Numbered from the stretch's first letter, positions 8,258 through 16,007 are shown. The stretch: DNA of 64,000 nt from Micromonospora phaseoli (GCF_900109115.1 NZ_FNYV01000001.1:434001-498000), one strand, 5' to 3'. Notes: generated from the letters alone by a model not told the origin. Numbers and translations are program-made.

Positions 8258-9355
8258 TCAGGTGGTCGCGGTGCAGGTCACCGTCGGTGTGCTCGTGCTG
8301 CTGCCGGAGGCCAGGAAGCCGAAGCTGGTGCTGGCTCCGGCACCGAGGCTGCCGTTGTAGCTGACATTTGTGGCGTTCACCGTGGAACCGCTGGAGCTGA
8401 CGGTGGCGTTCCACGCCTGGCTGACCTGTTGGCCGCTGGCGTACGTCCAGGTCACCCGCCAGCCGCGGATGGCCGCGTTGCCGGCGGTCACCTGCACCTC
8501 ACCCTGGAACCCGCCGGACCAGGTCGAGGTCACCCGGTACGTCGCCGAGCAGGCACCCGCCGGCGGCGGGGTGGTCGGCGGCGCAGTCGTGGGCGGCGGG
8601 GTGGTCGGCGGCGGCGTGGTGGGCGGCGGGGTGGTCGGGGGCGGGGTGGTCGGGGGCGGCGTGGACCCGTCACCGAACTGCACGTCGCTGCAGATGTAGT
8701 ACGACTGGTCGGAGTGGCTGGCCTGCCAGATGGTGTAGATGACGTGCCGGCCGGTGCGGCCGGGCGCGTTGACCGGGATCTCGATGGAGACCCCGCCGGG
8801 CTCCTGCTGCCACTGCGAGGCCGGCGTGTTGCCGATCTGACCGACCAGTTCCAGGTGCGACCAGGCCAGCGGGGTGGTCAGTGCGTCGTAGCCCTGCCGG
8901 GTGGCGTACACCCGGATGTAGTCGGCCCCGTGGCTGGCCTGGTCGTAGAACTTCAGCCGGAAGTTGTTGCCGACCGAGGTGGTGCGCCAGGCACCCGGCA
9001 CGTCCATCGCCCGGTAGCGCCCGTTCTCCGTACGCCCGCCGGAGCAGAGCTGGCCGTTCGGGATGGCGCCCTGATGGTTGCCGGCTACGCCCTCGCGGTA
9101 GAGGCCGTTCCAGTTCCACATGGCGTTGGTGTCGGTCTGCCACGCCTGCCAGCACATCGGATCCTCGGTGGCCATCCGCGGGTTCTGGAAGTCACCACCC
9201 CAGCGCTGCCAGCAGCCGTAGTTGCGGGAGATGGGATTGGCCACCGAGCCGTGCGCGGAGGCGGATTGCACAAATGCCGTGCTGAGCAGCAGTGTGGCGA
9301 CGGCCGCGATGGCCAGCAGCCAGAGCGCCCGCGATGACCTGAGTGAATTGGACAT
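8258..9355 (-). CDS. secreted lytic polysaccharide monooxygenase, AA10 + CBM2 (copy 2)
   Basis: Same architecture as its downstream neighbour: 365 residues, signal peptide 1-34 ending SASA, mature His35, AA10 domain with DQASHGADY as the second histidine-brace motif, a Pro-Thr linker of different repeat length, and a CBM2 ending TPTVTCTATT. The start ATG at 9355 sits at the same place relative to the signal peptide as in copy 1. Role: copper-dependent oxidative cleavage of cellulose, by family and CBM2. It has its own leader repeat and operator-like site, so the two copies are probably transcribed separately. Confidence 0.95.
   Translation of the reverse strand: MSNSLRSSRALWLLAIAAVATLLLSTAFVQSASAHGSVANPISRNYGCWQRWGGDFQNPRMATEDPMCWQAWQTDTNAMWNWNGLYREGVAGNHQGAIPNGQLCSGGRTENGRYRAMDVPGAWRTTSVGNNFRLKFYDQASHGADYIRVYATRQGYDALTTPLAWSHLELVGQIGNTPASQWQQEPGGVSIEIPVNAPGRTGRHVIYTIWQASHSDQSYYICSDVQFGDGSTPPPTTPPPTTPPPTTPPPTTPPPTTAPPTTPPPAGACSATYRVTSTWSGGFQGEVQVTAGNAAIRGWRVTWTYASGQQVSQAWNATVSSSGSTVNATNVSYNGSLGAGASTSFGFLASGSSTSTPTVTCTATT
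8271..8559. repeat. direct repeat A2: CBM2-coding block shared with copy 1
   Basis: Partner of 6882-7170, same 289-base length and nearly identical. The concentration of identity in the CBM2 module and 3' flank, compared with diverged catalytic domains, points to recent gene conversion or module exchange. Confidence 0.85.
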
Positions 9356-9389
9356 GGAGCCCCCAGGGGGAGTCGTCGGATCTCGACAT

Positions 9390-9412
9390 CGCCCGGACGC
9401 TCGGGAGTTGCC
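9390..9412. repeat. leader repeat B2, 35 bases upstream of LPMO copy 2
   Basis: Exact 23-base match to 8001-8023 at the same distance from the start codon. Surrounding bases have diverged, so conservation of this stretch may be functional. Confidence 0.7.
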
Positions 9413-9491
9413 CTCTCCCGCGCTGTCAGCGTGGCCCTCGTGTGCTGACTCGACCGGAAGGATGGCACGTTCGATCGTCAAGAGTCAATGA

Positions 9492-9505
9492 GGAAAGCGA
9501 TTTCC
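9492..9505. promoter_or_regulatory. LacI-type operator candidate upstream of LPMO copy 2
   Basis: GGAAAGCGATTTCC has five-base inverted arms (GGAAA/TTTCC) round a GCGA centre. A second palindrome core, GAAGCGCTTC, follows at 9529-9538. The first is positionally equivalent to the site upstream of copy 1. Confidence 0.45.
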
Positions 9506-9560
9506 GGCACCGGGTGCACGCGGTCGTCGAAGCGCTTCCAGCACTGGTTTCGCGGTTCGG

Positions 9561-10001
9561 TCAACGCTTCCGGCGCATAGGCGTGTGCGGGATGCCGTCC
9601 TCGACGTACTCCGGGCCGCTGACCGTGAAGCCGTGCCGGGTGTAGAAGTCGACCAGGTGCGACTGGGCGTCCAGCACGCACGGCCGGTCGCCGACCCCGG
9701 CCAGGGCCGCGGCCATCAACCGCCCCGCGTGCCCGGCGCTGCGGGCCGCCGGCGCCACCACCACCCGCCCGATCCTGGCGGACCCGTCCGGTTCGGCCAG
9801 GATCCGCAGGTACGCGACCGGAGCGCCGTCGTGGGCCAGCCAGAGGTGCCGGGTGCCGGGTTCGACGTCCCGCCCGTCGATCTCCGGGTACGCGCACTCC
9901 TGCTCGACCACGAACACGTCGACGCGCAGTCGTACCAGGTCGTGGAAGGTCCGGGCGTCGAGGTCGGCGAAGCTGGCGACCCGCAGTTCGGTGCTCGGCA
10001 T
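9561..10001 (-). CDS. GNAT acetyltransferase, ElaA-like
   Basis: A 146-residue single GNAT domain. The N-terminal LVRLRVDVFVVEQECAYPEIDG matches the ElaA branch, and RIGRVVVAPAARSAGHAGRLM is the acetyl-CoA loop. ElaA-type enzymes have no settled substrate. It stands alone between the LPMO gene and a small Cys-rich protein gene, on the same strand as both. Confidence 0.85.
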   Translation of the reverse strand: MPSTELRVASFADLDARTFHDLVRLRVDVFVVEQECAYPEIDGRDVEPGTRHLWLAHDGAPVAYLRILAEPDGSARIGRVVVAPAARSAGHAGRLMAAALAGVGDRPCVLDAQSHLVDFYTRHGFTVSGPEYVEDGIPHTPMRRKR

Positions 10002-10046
10002 CCCGCCAGATTAGGCCGCGAGGGCGGAGCGGGCCGGGTGGGGTTC

Positions 10047-10307
10047 TCAGGCGGGGCGGGCGCCGACGGCGTCGCGGATCTGGGCACCCTGCTCGGTCTC
10101 CACGGCCCGCGCGCAGTGGCCGCAGCAGAAGAAGCGCCCGGACACCTCCACCCCGTGCCCCACGATCCTGATCTGGCAGTGCTCGCAGATGGGTGCCAAC
10201 TTGTGCACGGCGCACTCGAAGGAGTCGAAGGTGTGCACGTCGCCGCTGACCGTACGAACCTCGAACGCCATCCAGTAGTCGTTGCCGCATACCTCGCACG
10301 TCGCCAC
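10047..10307 (-). CDS. small cysteine-rich, probably metal-binding protein
   Basis: The GTG at 10307 is chosen because GGAGG lies eight bases upstream, and the ATG 19 codons further out has no ribosome site. The 86-residue product begins VATCEVCGNDY, then has HTFDSFECAVH, ICEHCQIRIVGHG and FFCCGHCAR: about nine Cys and several His in knuckle-like pairs. This is a conserved actinobacterial family sometimes labelled prokaryotic metallothionein. Zinc binding is inferred from the ligands; the role is unknown. Confidence 0.8.
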   Translation of the reverse strand: MATCEVCGNDYWMAFEVRTVSGDVHTFDSFECAVHKLAPICEHCQIRIVGHGVEVSGRFFCCGHCARAVETEQGAQIRDAVGARPA

Positions 10308-10506
10308 GACAGGTACCTCCAAAGTATGGTGATTTGTCCTATCTTGCCGCCTGTCGGCGGCCACTGTGGCGGAATCCGGTCAGGTTGGCCGGTCGTGCGG
10401 CCCGGCCAACCCGCACCTTTTATCGATGAGAGTCTTTACTGTTAACAAGGTTTAAATTATGTTGGTGGCACCTCACCAGGCAACACGCCGCTAAGGAGCT
10501 GCCGTC

Positions 10507-11256
10507 ATGCGCCGAAGAATCACCCTTCCGCTCGTCGCAGCGGGCGCCATGGTCTCCACCCTGACCGTCGCCACCCCGGCCCAGGCCCACGGCTACATCT
10601 CGTCGCCGCCCAGCCGCCAGGCGCTCTGCGCCCAGAACCGCGTCCCCGACTGCGGACAGATCAGGTGGGAGCCGCAGAGCGTCGAGGGCCCCAAGGGGCT
10701 GCGCAACTGCCACGCCAACATCTCGCACTTCGCCGTCCTCAACGACGACAACCGCGGCTGGCCGGCCACCTCGGTCGGTAGCACCGTGACGTTCACCTGG
10801 GTCAACACCGCCCAGCACGCCACCCGCGACTGGGAGTACTTCATCGGCAACACCCGGGTCGCCGTGTTCAGCGGTGGCGGCCGTCAGCCCGGCCCGACCG
10901 TCTCGCACACCGTGAACCTGTCCAACTACTCGGGCCGGCAGAAGCTGCTGGCCGTGTGGAACATCTCGGACACCGCCAACGCGTTCTACTCCTGCGTAGA
11001 CCTGCAGATCGGCGGTGGCAGCGGCAATCCGACGCCCAGCCCGAGCCCGACCACCAACCCGCCGGCCCCGTCGCCCACCCCGACGGCCGCACCGACCACC
11101 AACCCGCCGGCCGGCGGCACGTGGACGGCGGGTCGGGCGTACGCCGTGGGCGACCAGGTCACCTACGGCGGCCGCACCTACCGCTGCCGGCAGGCGCACA
11201 CCGCCATCGCCGGTTGGGAGCCGCCGAACGTACCGGCGCTGTGGAGTCAGGTCTGA
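10507..11256 (+). CDS. secreted lytic polysaccharide monooxygenase, AA10 + CBM5/12
   Basis: A 249-residue secreted copper monooxygenase. Signal peptide 1-27 ends AQA; mature His28 leads HGYISSPPSR, a typical AA10 N-terminus. The second brace His is in NTAQHATRDWEY and the axial Phe is in NAFYSC. A Pro/Thr/Ser linker (about 180-205) joins a C-terminal CBM5/12 with GRAYAVGDQVTYGGRTYRC. This module and the CBP21-like domain suggest chitin as substrate, unlike the CBM2 pair at 7-9 kb. Its last 16 bases overlap the DUF305 gene. Confidence 0.95.
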   Translation: MRRRITLPLVAAGAMVSTLTVATPAQAHGYISSPPSRQALCAQNRVPDCGQIRWEPQSVEGPKGLRNCHANISHFAVLNDDNRGWPATSVGSTVTFTWVNTAQHATRDWEYFIGNTRVAVFSGGGRQPGPTVSHTVNLSNYSGRQKLLAVWNISDTANAFYSCVDLQIGGGSGNPTPSPSPTTNPPAPSPTPTAAPTTNPPAGGTWTAGRAYAVGDQVTYGGRTYRCRQAHTAIAGWEPPNVPALWSQV

Positions 11257-11870
11257 CCAGCGGGAGGTGCGGTCGGGCCCGGCCCGCACCGCACCTCCTG
11301 CCTGCCCTGCTCGCCGTGTTGCTCGCCGCCGGCTGCGGCGGCCCGCCCGCGCCGGGGGACCGCACGTCGGCCGACGGTACGCCGCCACCGGCCGCCGCAG
11401 CGGGCGCGACGCCGGCCGCCGCGACCGAGATGACCGGCATCGACCTGCTGTTCCTGTCGATGATGGCCGGGCACACCGAGCAGACCCTTGAGATCGTCAG
11501 GCTGGTCCGGGACCGGTTGACCGACGGTGAACTGCGCACCCTGGTAGCCGCCGTCGAGGTCACCGAGACCGACGAACTGGAGACCGCGCGGACCTGGCTG
11601 GCACAGGCCGGGCGCAGCGCCCGCGCCGACGACCACGCCGGACACGGAACCGGCCCAGACCAGCTGGCGCGGCTACGCGACGCCCCGCCGCCCCACCTCG
11701 ACACGGTGCTGATCGAGGTACTCAGCGCCCACCAGCAGGCAGCGGCCGACCTGGCCCGGGCACACCTGGCGGCCGGCACCGACGAACGGGTACGCGACCT
11801 GGCCCGCCGGGTCGAACAGTCCCGCAGCGCACAGGTCGCCCTGTTGGCGGCGGCCCGCCCGTCGATCTAG
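11241..11870 (+). CDS. DUF305 family lipoprotein overlapping the LPMO gene
   Basis: The only sensible in-frame start before the signal peptide is the GTG at 11241, inside the LPMO gene, so translation is probably coupled. The 209-residue product has a lipobox (LLAAGC), an Ala/Pro-rich spacer, and a DUF305 helical domain: LLFLSMMAGHTEQTLEIV and, in the second half, VLSAHQQAAADLARAHL, with DDHAGHG between. DUF305 proteins are often periplasmic and some bind copper. A link with the copper-dependent LPMO next to it is my inference. The stop lies in the left arm of a terminator hairpin. Confidence 0.8.
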   Translation: MESGLTSGRCGRARPAPHLLPALLAVLLAAGCGGPPAPGDRTSADGTPPPAAAAGATPAAATEMTGIDLLFLSMMAGHTEQTLEIVRLVRDRLTDGELRTLVAAVEVTETDELETARTWLAQAGRSARADDHAGHGTGPDQLARLRDAPPPHLDTVLIEVLSAHQQAAADLARAHLAAGTDERVRDLARRVEQSRSAQVALLAAARPSI

Positions 11871-11922
11871 GGCTGATCGTCGTCGTTGGAGATCAACGCA
11901 TGACGATAAGCCCTAGATCGAC
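11861..11922. terminator. bidirectional terminator hairpin
   Basis: Arms 11861-11881 and 11902-11922 are 21 bases with one mismatch, loop 20 bases. It contains the DUF305 stop codon and ends five bases before the convergent msrB stop. Confidence 0.8.
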
Positions 11923-11926
11923 GAGG

Positions 11927-12337
11927 TCAGGCGGTGCTGGGGTCCAGGCGGATGGAGAGGGAGTTCACGCAGTGGCGGGTGTCCTTCGGGGTGAAGTGCT
12001 CGCCGCGGAAGACGTGCCCGAGGTGACTGTCGCAGCGGGCGCAGCGGATCTCGGTGCGCGCCATGCCGAGGGAGTTGTCCTCGATCTCCCGGATCGCACC
12101 CGGGATGGCGTCGTCGAAGCTCGGCCAGCCGCAGTGCGAGTCGAACTTGGTGTCGCTGGGGTACAACTCGGCGCCGCAGGCCCGGCACCGGTACATGCCG
12201 GGCGTCTTGGTCTCGACGTACTCGCCGGTCCAGGCGGGCTCGGTGCCGTGCTCGCGCAGCACCCGGAACTCGTCGGGGCTGAGGCGGACCCGCCACTCGT
12301 CCTCGGTGCGGGGCAGTTCACTGTCGGGAAGACTCAC
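11927..12337 (-). CDS. msrB: peptide-methionine (R)-S-oxide reductase
   Basis: Repairs R-sulfoxides of methionine in proteins. The 136-residue sequence starts at GTG and has the two zinc CxxC pairs (CRACG and CARCD), the GWPSFDDAI motif and the catalytic Cys in RHCVNS. There is no msrA fusion and no signal peptide, so it is cytosolic. The gene is single and convergent with the DUF305 gene. Confidence 0.96.
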   Translation of the reverse strand: MSLPDSELPRTEDEWRVRLSPDEFRVLREHGTEPAWTGEYVETKTPGMYRCRACGAELYPSDTKFDSHCGWPSFDDAIPGAIREIEDNSLGMARTEIRCARCDSHLGHVFRGEHFTPKDTRHCVNSLSIRLDPSTA

Positions 12338-12384
12338 GGGTCAACGGTACGTCGAAGGTCGGACCCATCGCATAGGGTCGCGCA

Positions 12385-13410
12385 ATGGGTGGCACGAAAG
12401 CGGCGGCCGAGGAGATCGAGGTGGCCGGGCAGACCGTACGGCTGTCCAGCCCGGATCGCGTGATCTTCCCGAAGCGCGGCTTCACCAAGGCCGACGTCTT
12501 CCACTACTACGTCAGCGTCGGCGACGGCATCATGCGCGCACTGCGGGAGCGACCGACGACCCTGCAACGCTTCCCCGACGGCATCGAGGGGGAGATGTTC
12601 TTCCAGAAGCGGGTGCCCACCCGGGGCGTGCCGCCCTGGGTGCGTACCGCGGAGATCAGCTTTCCCAGCGGGCGCAAGGCCGCGGAGCTCTGCCCGGCGG
12701 ACCTGGCCCACGTCGCCTGGGCCGCCCAGATGGGCACGGTGGTCTTCCACCCGTGGCCGGTGCGCGCCGCCGACGTCGACCACCCCGACGAGCTGCGCGT
12801 CGACCTGGACCCGCAGCCCGGCACCGACTTCGCGCACGCCGCGACCGCCGCCGCCGAGCTGCGCGCGATCCTCGACGAGCTGGGCGTGACCGGCTGGCCG
12901 AAGACCTCCGGTGGCCGGGGCATGCACGTCTACCTGCGGATCCAGCCGCGCTGGACGTTCGTGGAGGTGCGCCGGGCCACCATCGCGCTGGCCCGGGAGC
13001 TGGCCCGCCGCCGCCCCGAGCTGGTCACCACCGCCTGGTGGAAGGAGGAACGCGGCGAGCGGGTCTTCGTCGACTACAACCAGATGGCCCGCGACCGCAC
13101 GATCGCCTGCGCGTACTCGCTGCGGGCCACCGCCCGGGCCACCGTCTCGACCCCGGTCACCTGGGACGAGCTGCCCGACGTCGACCCGGACGACTTCGAC
13201 CTGCGTACCGTGCCGCAGCGGCTGGCGCAGCGGGGTGACCCGCACGCCGGCATCGACGAGACCGGGTGGGACCTGACCCCGCTGCTGGAGTGGGCCGAGC
13301 GGGACGCCGCCGACGGCGAGGGTGATCTGCCCTACCCGCCGGATCACCCGAAGATGCCCGGCGAGCCCAAGCGGGTCCAGCCGTCCAAGGACCGCGACCG
13401 CCCCCGCTGA
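12385..13410 (+). CDS. LigD-type polymerase domain protein (NHEJ polymerase, stand-alone)
   Basis: Primase-polymerase fold of bacterial LigD; it fills or extends broken DNA ends, often with ribonucleotides. Product 341 residues. Seen: the metal-binding LRVDLDPQPG, the nucleotide motif TSGGRGMHVYLRI and later VFVDYNQMARDRTIACAYSLR. It carries neither ligase nor phosphoesterase domain. A separate ATP-dependent ligase is encoded at 19.1-20.2 kb. No Ku gene is in the window. Confidence 0.92.
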   Translation: MGGTKAAAEEIEVAGQTVRLSSPDRVIFPKRGFTKADVFHYYVSVGDGIMRALRERPTTLQRFPDGIEGEMFFQKRVPTRGVPPWVRTAEISFPSGRKAAELCPADLAHVAWAAQMGTVVFHPWPVRAADVDHPDELRVDLDPQPGTDFAHAATAAAELRAILDELGVTGWPKTSGGRGMHVYLRIQPRWTFVEVRRATIALARELARRRPELVTTAWWKEERGERVFVDYNQMARDRTIACAYSLRATARATVSTPVTWDELPDVDPDDFDLRTVPQRLAQRGDPHAGIDETGWDLTPLLEWAERDAADGEGDLPYPPDHPKMPGEPKRVQPSKDRDRPR

Positions 13411-13478
13411 GCCGCCCTGCCCATGGCAAGATCGAGCACGATCAAGTGCTGCGGGCCAGGGGCGGCGTGCGCATCGGG

Positions 13479-13676
13479 CTACGCGGGCCGCTTGCTCTTG
13501 AGGGTCTGGACAAAAGACCGCCACTGGTACGCGTCGAAGAGCAGGGCCGGGCCGGCGACGTCCTTGCTGTCCCGCACTCCCACCACGCCCGCAAGACCGT
13601 CCGCCACCTCGACACAGTTCCCCTGGTCGCTGCTGCGGCTGGCTTTGCGCCAGGTCATACCGCTCAGATCAGTCAT
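13479..13676 (-). CDS. DUF397 domain protein
   Basis: A 65-residue protein of the DUF397 family, recognised by MTWRKASRSSDQGNCVEVA and the C-terminal ALLFDAYQWRSFV. Such genes usually follow a Scr1-type helix-turn-helix gene and may form a two-part regulatory module. Here its ATG overlaps the end of the upstream regulator by eight bases, so the two are translationally coupled. Confidence 0.92.
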   Translation of the reverse strand: MTDLSGMTWRKASRSSDQGNCVEVADGLAGVVGVRDSKDVAGPALLFDAYQWRSFVQTLKSKRPA

Positions 13677-14412
13677 GATGCCTCTCCATGATTCGACGCA
13701 GGAGCGTGCGTGATTCCTCGCTGCTCAGCGCCGCTGCGCTGAGCTGGTTCCACACCTCGGCGTATGCCCGGACCTCGTCCAGACGATCAAGGTAGAGCGC
13801 GCCGGAGAGGCTTTCGTTGTAGACCGTGGTCGGCTCGGCTGACCGGGCACCCTTGACGGGAAAGTCCAGGATGACGAAACTGCCGGCGACGGCGGCACGA
13901 TTGAGCTTGCCATTGAGCGGAGCGATTCTGACGGAGACGTTCGGTGCCTCACCGGCCTCTATCAGCTTGGCAATCTGCCGAGACATGCCAGGCAGGCTTC
14001 TGTGAAGCAGACCCTCGTCCAGCATGGGCGCGGTCGGTCGCCGTCTCGTGAGAATACGTTGACGTTCCAGCCGCAACTCGACGAGCTTCGCCACCTCGTC
14101 ATCGGTGATGCCCGGTCGGCACCGCGCGACCTCTGCCGTGTACTCAGGAGTCTGTAGTAGACCGGGAATCAGGCTCTGCTCGTAGGAGCGGATGCGGTTG
14201 GCGGCGGATTCGAGCCCCACGTACAGCTGGAACCATCGGGGGATCACCTCGTCGTACATCTTGGCCCGCGACCATTCGAGATCCGAAGCGGCGGCCTCCA
14301 GCCCGATGCCGGCCTTTTCCCGCGTTTGTCGGAGCAGCCGGCCGAGTTCACGTCGCGGCACTGTCGAGCCTGTCTCGGTCACGCCCCCCCGGGTTGTCTC
14401 ATCCTGACGCAT
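13669..14412 (-). CDS. Scr1-family (DUF5753) regulator with an apparently truncated helix-turn-helix
   Basis: The C-terminal DUF5753 region is intact (from EVIPRWFQLYVGLESAA through LIPGLLQTPEYTAEVA to the end). The N-terminal XRE-type domain begins normally, RRELGRLLRQTREKAGIG and DLEWSRAKMY, but jumps straight to DEVIPRW. In family members about 45-50 residues lie between, covering the recognition helix and the rest of the domain. The frame is kept, so this is an in-frame deletion rather than a frameshift. The ATG at 14412 is the chosen start (247 residues); GTG 14382 and ATG 14454 are alternatives. DNA binding is doubtful as it stands. Confidence 0.85.
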   Translation of the reverse strand: MRQDETTRGGVTETGSTVPRRELGRLLRQTREKAGIGLEAAASDLEWSRAKMYDEVIPRWFQLYVGLESAANRIRSYEQSLIPGLLQTPEYTAEVARCRPGITDDEVAKLVELRLERQRILTRRRPTAPMLDEGLLHRSLPGMSRQIAKLIEAGEAPNVSVRIAPLNGKLNRAAVAGSFVILDFPVKGARSAEPTTVYNESLSGALYLDRLDEVRAYAEVWNQLSAAALSSEESRTLLRRIMERHHD

Positions 14413-14562
14413 CACCGGCTCCGCTCCGAGGAAATAGATGTCTCGTCGGCTCATTGGCGGGTCGCTGGATGACTGTCTCACGCGGAGCCTTGCATCTATT
14501 GCCGACACTCCCGCACGCTTCCCGCAGGAACGGCGACCGGCGACCTGATGAGGTGGGGCGGA

Positions 14563-14856
14563 ATGGGATTCGGGGAGCAGGGACTGTGGTCCGTGGAGGT
14601 CGAGGATCTGTCCGAAATCGACGTCGACAGCAGGCCGGAACTGCTGGTGCTCGTGAGAGAGGACGGCGGTGGCCCGGCCGGTTGGGCGATCGTGCTGCCC
14701 GGCGGCGACTTCTGGATGATCCGCAACTCCACCCGGAGCATGATCCACGGGTCGAGTCTGTCGACGCTGACGAGTTTCTGGGCAACCGTCCTCGGCTGCG
14801 AGGTGGGGCGGCCCCGGCTGGCGGAGCCACCGGCAGGCGACGGCGTCAGAGGCTGA
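14563..14856 (+). CDS. conserved hypothetical protein
   Basis: I do not recognise a function. The ATG at 14563 has a GAGG ribosome site eight bases upstream, better than the ATG at 14548. The 97-residue product has no signal or membrane segment. It contains SVEVEDLSEIDVDSRPELLV and GWAIVLPGGDFWMIRNST, an acidic globular protein. It is divergent from the Scr1 gene and overlaps the end of the convergent acetyltransferase gene by eleven bases. Confidence 0.55.
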   Translation: MGFGEQGLWSVEVEDLSEIDVDSRPELLVLVREDGGGPAGWAIVLPGGDFWMIRNSTRSMIHGSSLSTLTSFWATVLGCEVGRPRLAEPPAGDGVRG

Positions 14857-15298
14857 GCTTCATGCCCTCGTGACTGGCGACGAAGCCCAGGCCGAGATAG
14901 AACCGGTGCGCGTCGTGCCGGCTCTTGTCGGTGGTGAGCTGCACCAGGCCGCAGCCACGCTGCCGGGCCTGGTCGATCGCCCAGCTCATCATCTGCCCGC
15001 CCAGGCCCCGACCACGCTGGTCGGAGCGGACCCGGACCGACTCGACCAGCAGCCGCTCGCTGCCGTGCCGACCGAGCCCGGGAATGTAGGTGAGCTGCAT
15101 GCAGCCCACCAGTTCGCCGCAGAACTCGGCGACGACGAGGTGGTTGCGCGGGTCGGCGGTGACGTCGGCGAACGCCTTCTCGTACGTGGCGTCGACCTCC
15201 CCGACGTCGCGGGTACGCCCCAGCACGTCGTCGGCGAGCAGGTCGAGCACGGCCGGCAGGTCTGCCTGGACCGCCTCGCGGAAGATCACCTCACTCAT
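14846..15298 (-). CDS. GNAT family N-acetyltransferase
   Basis: A 150-residue GNAT protein beginning MSEVIFREAVQADLPAVL. The acetyl-CoA loop is VRVRSDQRGRGLGGQMMSWA, followed by GCGLVQLTTDKSRHDAHRFY and LGFVASHEGMKL. The start at 15298 begins the recognisable domain; the long upstream extension of the frame is not conserved-looking. Substrate unknown. Confidence 0.88.
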   Translation of the reverse strand: MSEVIFREAVQADLPAVLDLLADDVLGRTRDVGEVDATYEKAFADVTADPRNHLVVAEFCGELVGCMQLTYIPGLGRHGSERLLVESVRVRSDQRGRGLGGQMMSWAIDQARQRGCGLVQLTTDKSRHDAHRFYLGLGFVASHEGMKLSL

Positions 15299-15348
15299 CC
15301 CGTGAGCGTCCCACAGCGGCGCGAACCGATGTGCGGCAGAGCCACCCG

Positions 15349-15912
15349 TCAGCCGACGCGGGATCGGCCGACGCTTGTGATCACCGCAACCACCGTGCTG
15401 CCGTCCGCGCACTCGGGTGGGACCGGCGGAAAGAGTCCGGGCGGCGCACCTCCGGTCAGCGGAATTTCCGAGAATCCGCCGGCACCGCTGATCTGTTCGC
15501 CCACCGTGACCGATCCGGCCTCGGGAAGGTGTACGCCGGCCCGGCCGTCCGGAAGCAACGTGACTCCCGGCGGCCAGACCACAAGGTAGTCCGGCCCTTC
15601 CTCGGCTTGCAGGGCCAAACATCCACCCCTGCCCACCGCCAGCCTGCCGCGCATCATTGCCAGGAAGTCATGCGGGGCGCTGGCGACCAGCGTCCGGAAA
15701 CCGACGCCCGCCAGGATCTGGGCTTCTCCGCTGGTCGGAACGGGCGACGAACGGGCCGAGTCGGATCCCGGTGCGGGGGGCGCGGTTATTGGGGCCTCGG
15801 CGCCCGACGGTCCGGTCGATGCCAACCCAGGGGCTGACGGCGAATGCTGGTCGTTGGCGCAGCCGGCCAGCGTCACCAGCAGGGCCGTGGCGAGGACCGC
15901 GATCCGCAGCAT
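15349..15912 (-). CDS. hypothetical lipoprotein
   Basis: A 187-residue secreted lipoprotein if started at the ATG at 15912; a TTG at 15948 is the alternative. The signal peptide RIAVLATALLVTLAGC ends in a clear lipobox. A Ser/Pro/Ala spacer follows, then a small domain with VVWPPGVTLLPDGRAGVHL and ECADGSTVVAVI. Two further Cys (in GRGGCLAL and PECADG) could form a disulfide. I recognise no named family. Confidence 0.75.
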   Translation of the reverse strand: MLRIAVLATALLVTLAGCANDQHSPSAPGLASTGPSGAEAPITAPPAPGSDSARSSPVPTSGEAQILAGVGFRTLVASAPHDFLAMMRGRLAVGRGGCLALQAEEGPDYLVVWPPGVTLLPDGRAGVHLPEAGSVTVGEQISGAGGFSEIPLTGGAPPGLFPPVPPECADGSTVVAVITSVGRSRVG

Positions 15913-16007
15913 GGTGGCCAGTACATCCGGCCGGCGCCGACCACGCAACGCGACCTGCCGGCGTCGGACTGGAACTTCAGCTGGTCATGGGTACCTTCCG
16001 GCAGGCG

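Noticed and set aside
10417..10463. AT-rich patch upstream of the third LPMO as a defined promoter
   Set aside because: It is clearly less GC-rich and contains TTTACT and TTAAAT, but the spacing does not fit a standard promoter, so I did not call one.
13411..13478. Terminator between the LigD-type polymerase and DUF397 genes
   Set aside because: GCCGCCCTG and CAGGGGCGGC can pair with a bulge but the loop is about 37 bases, too weak to list.
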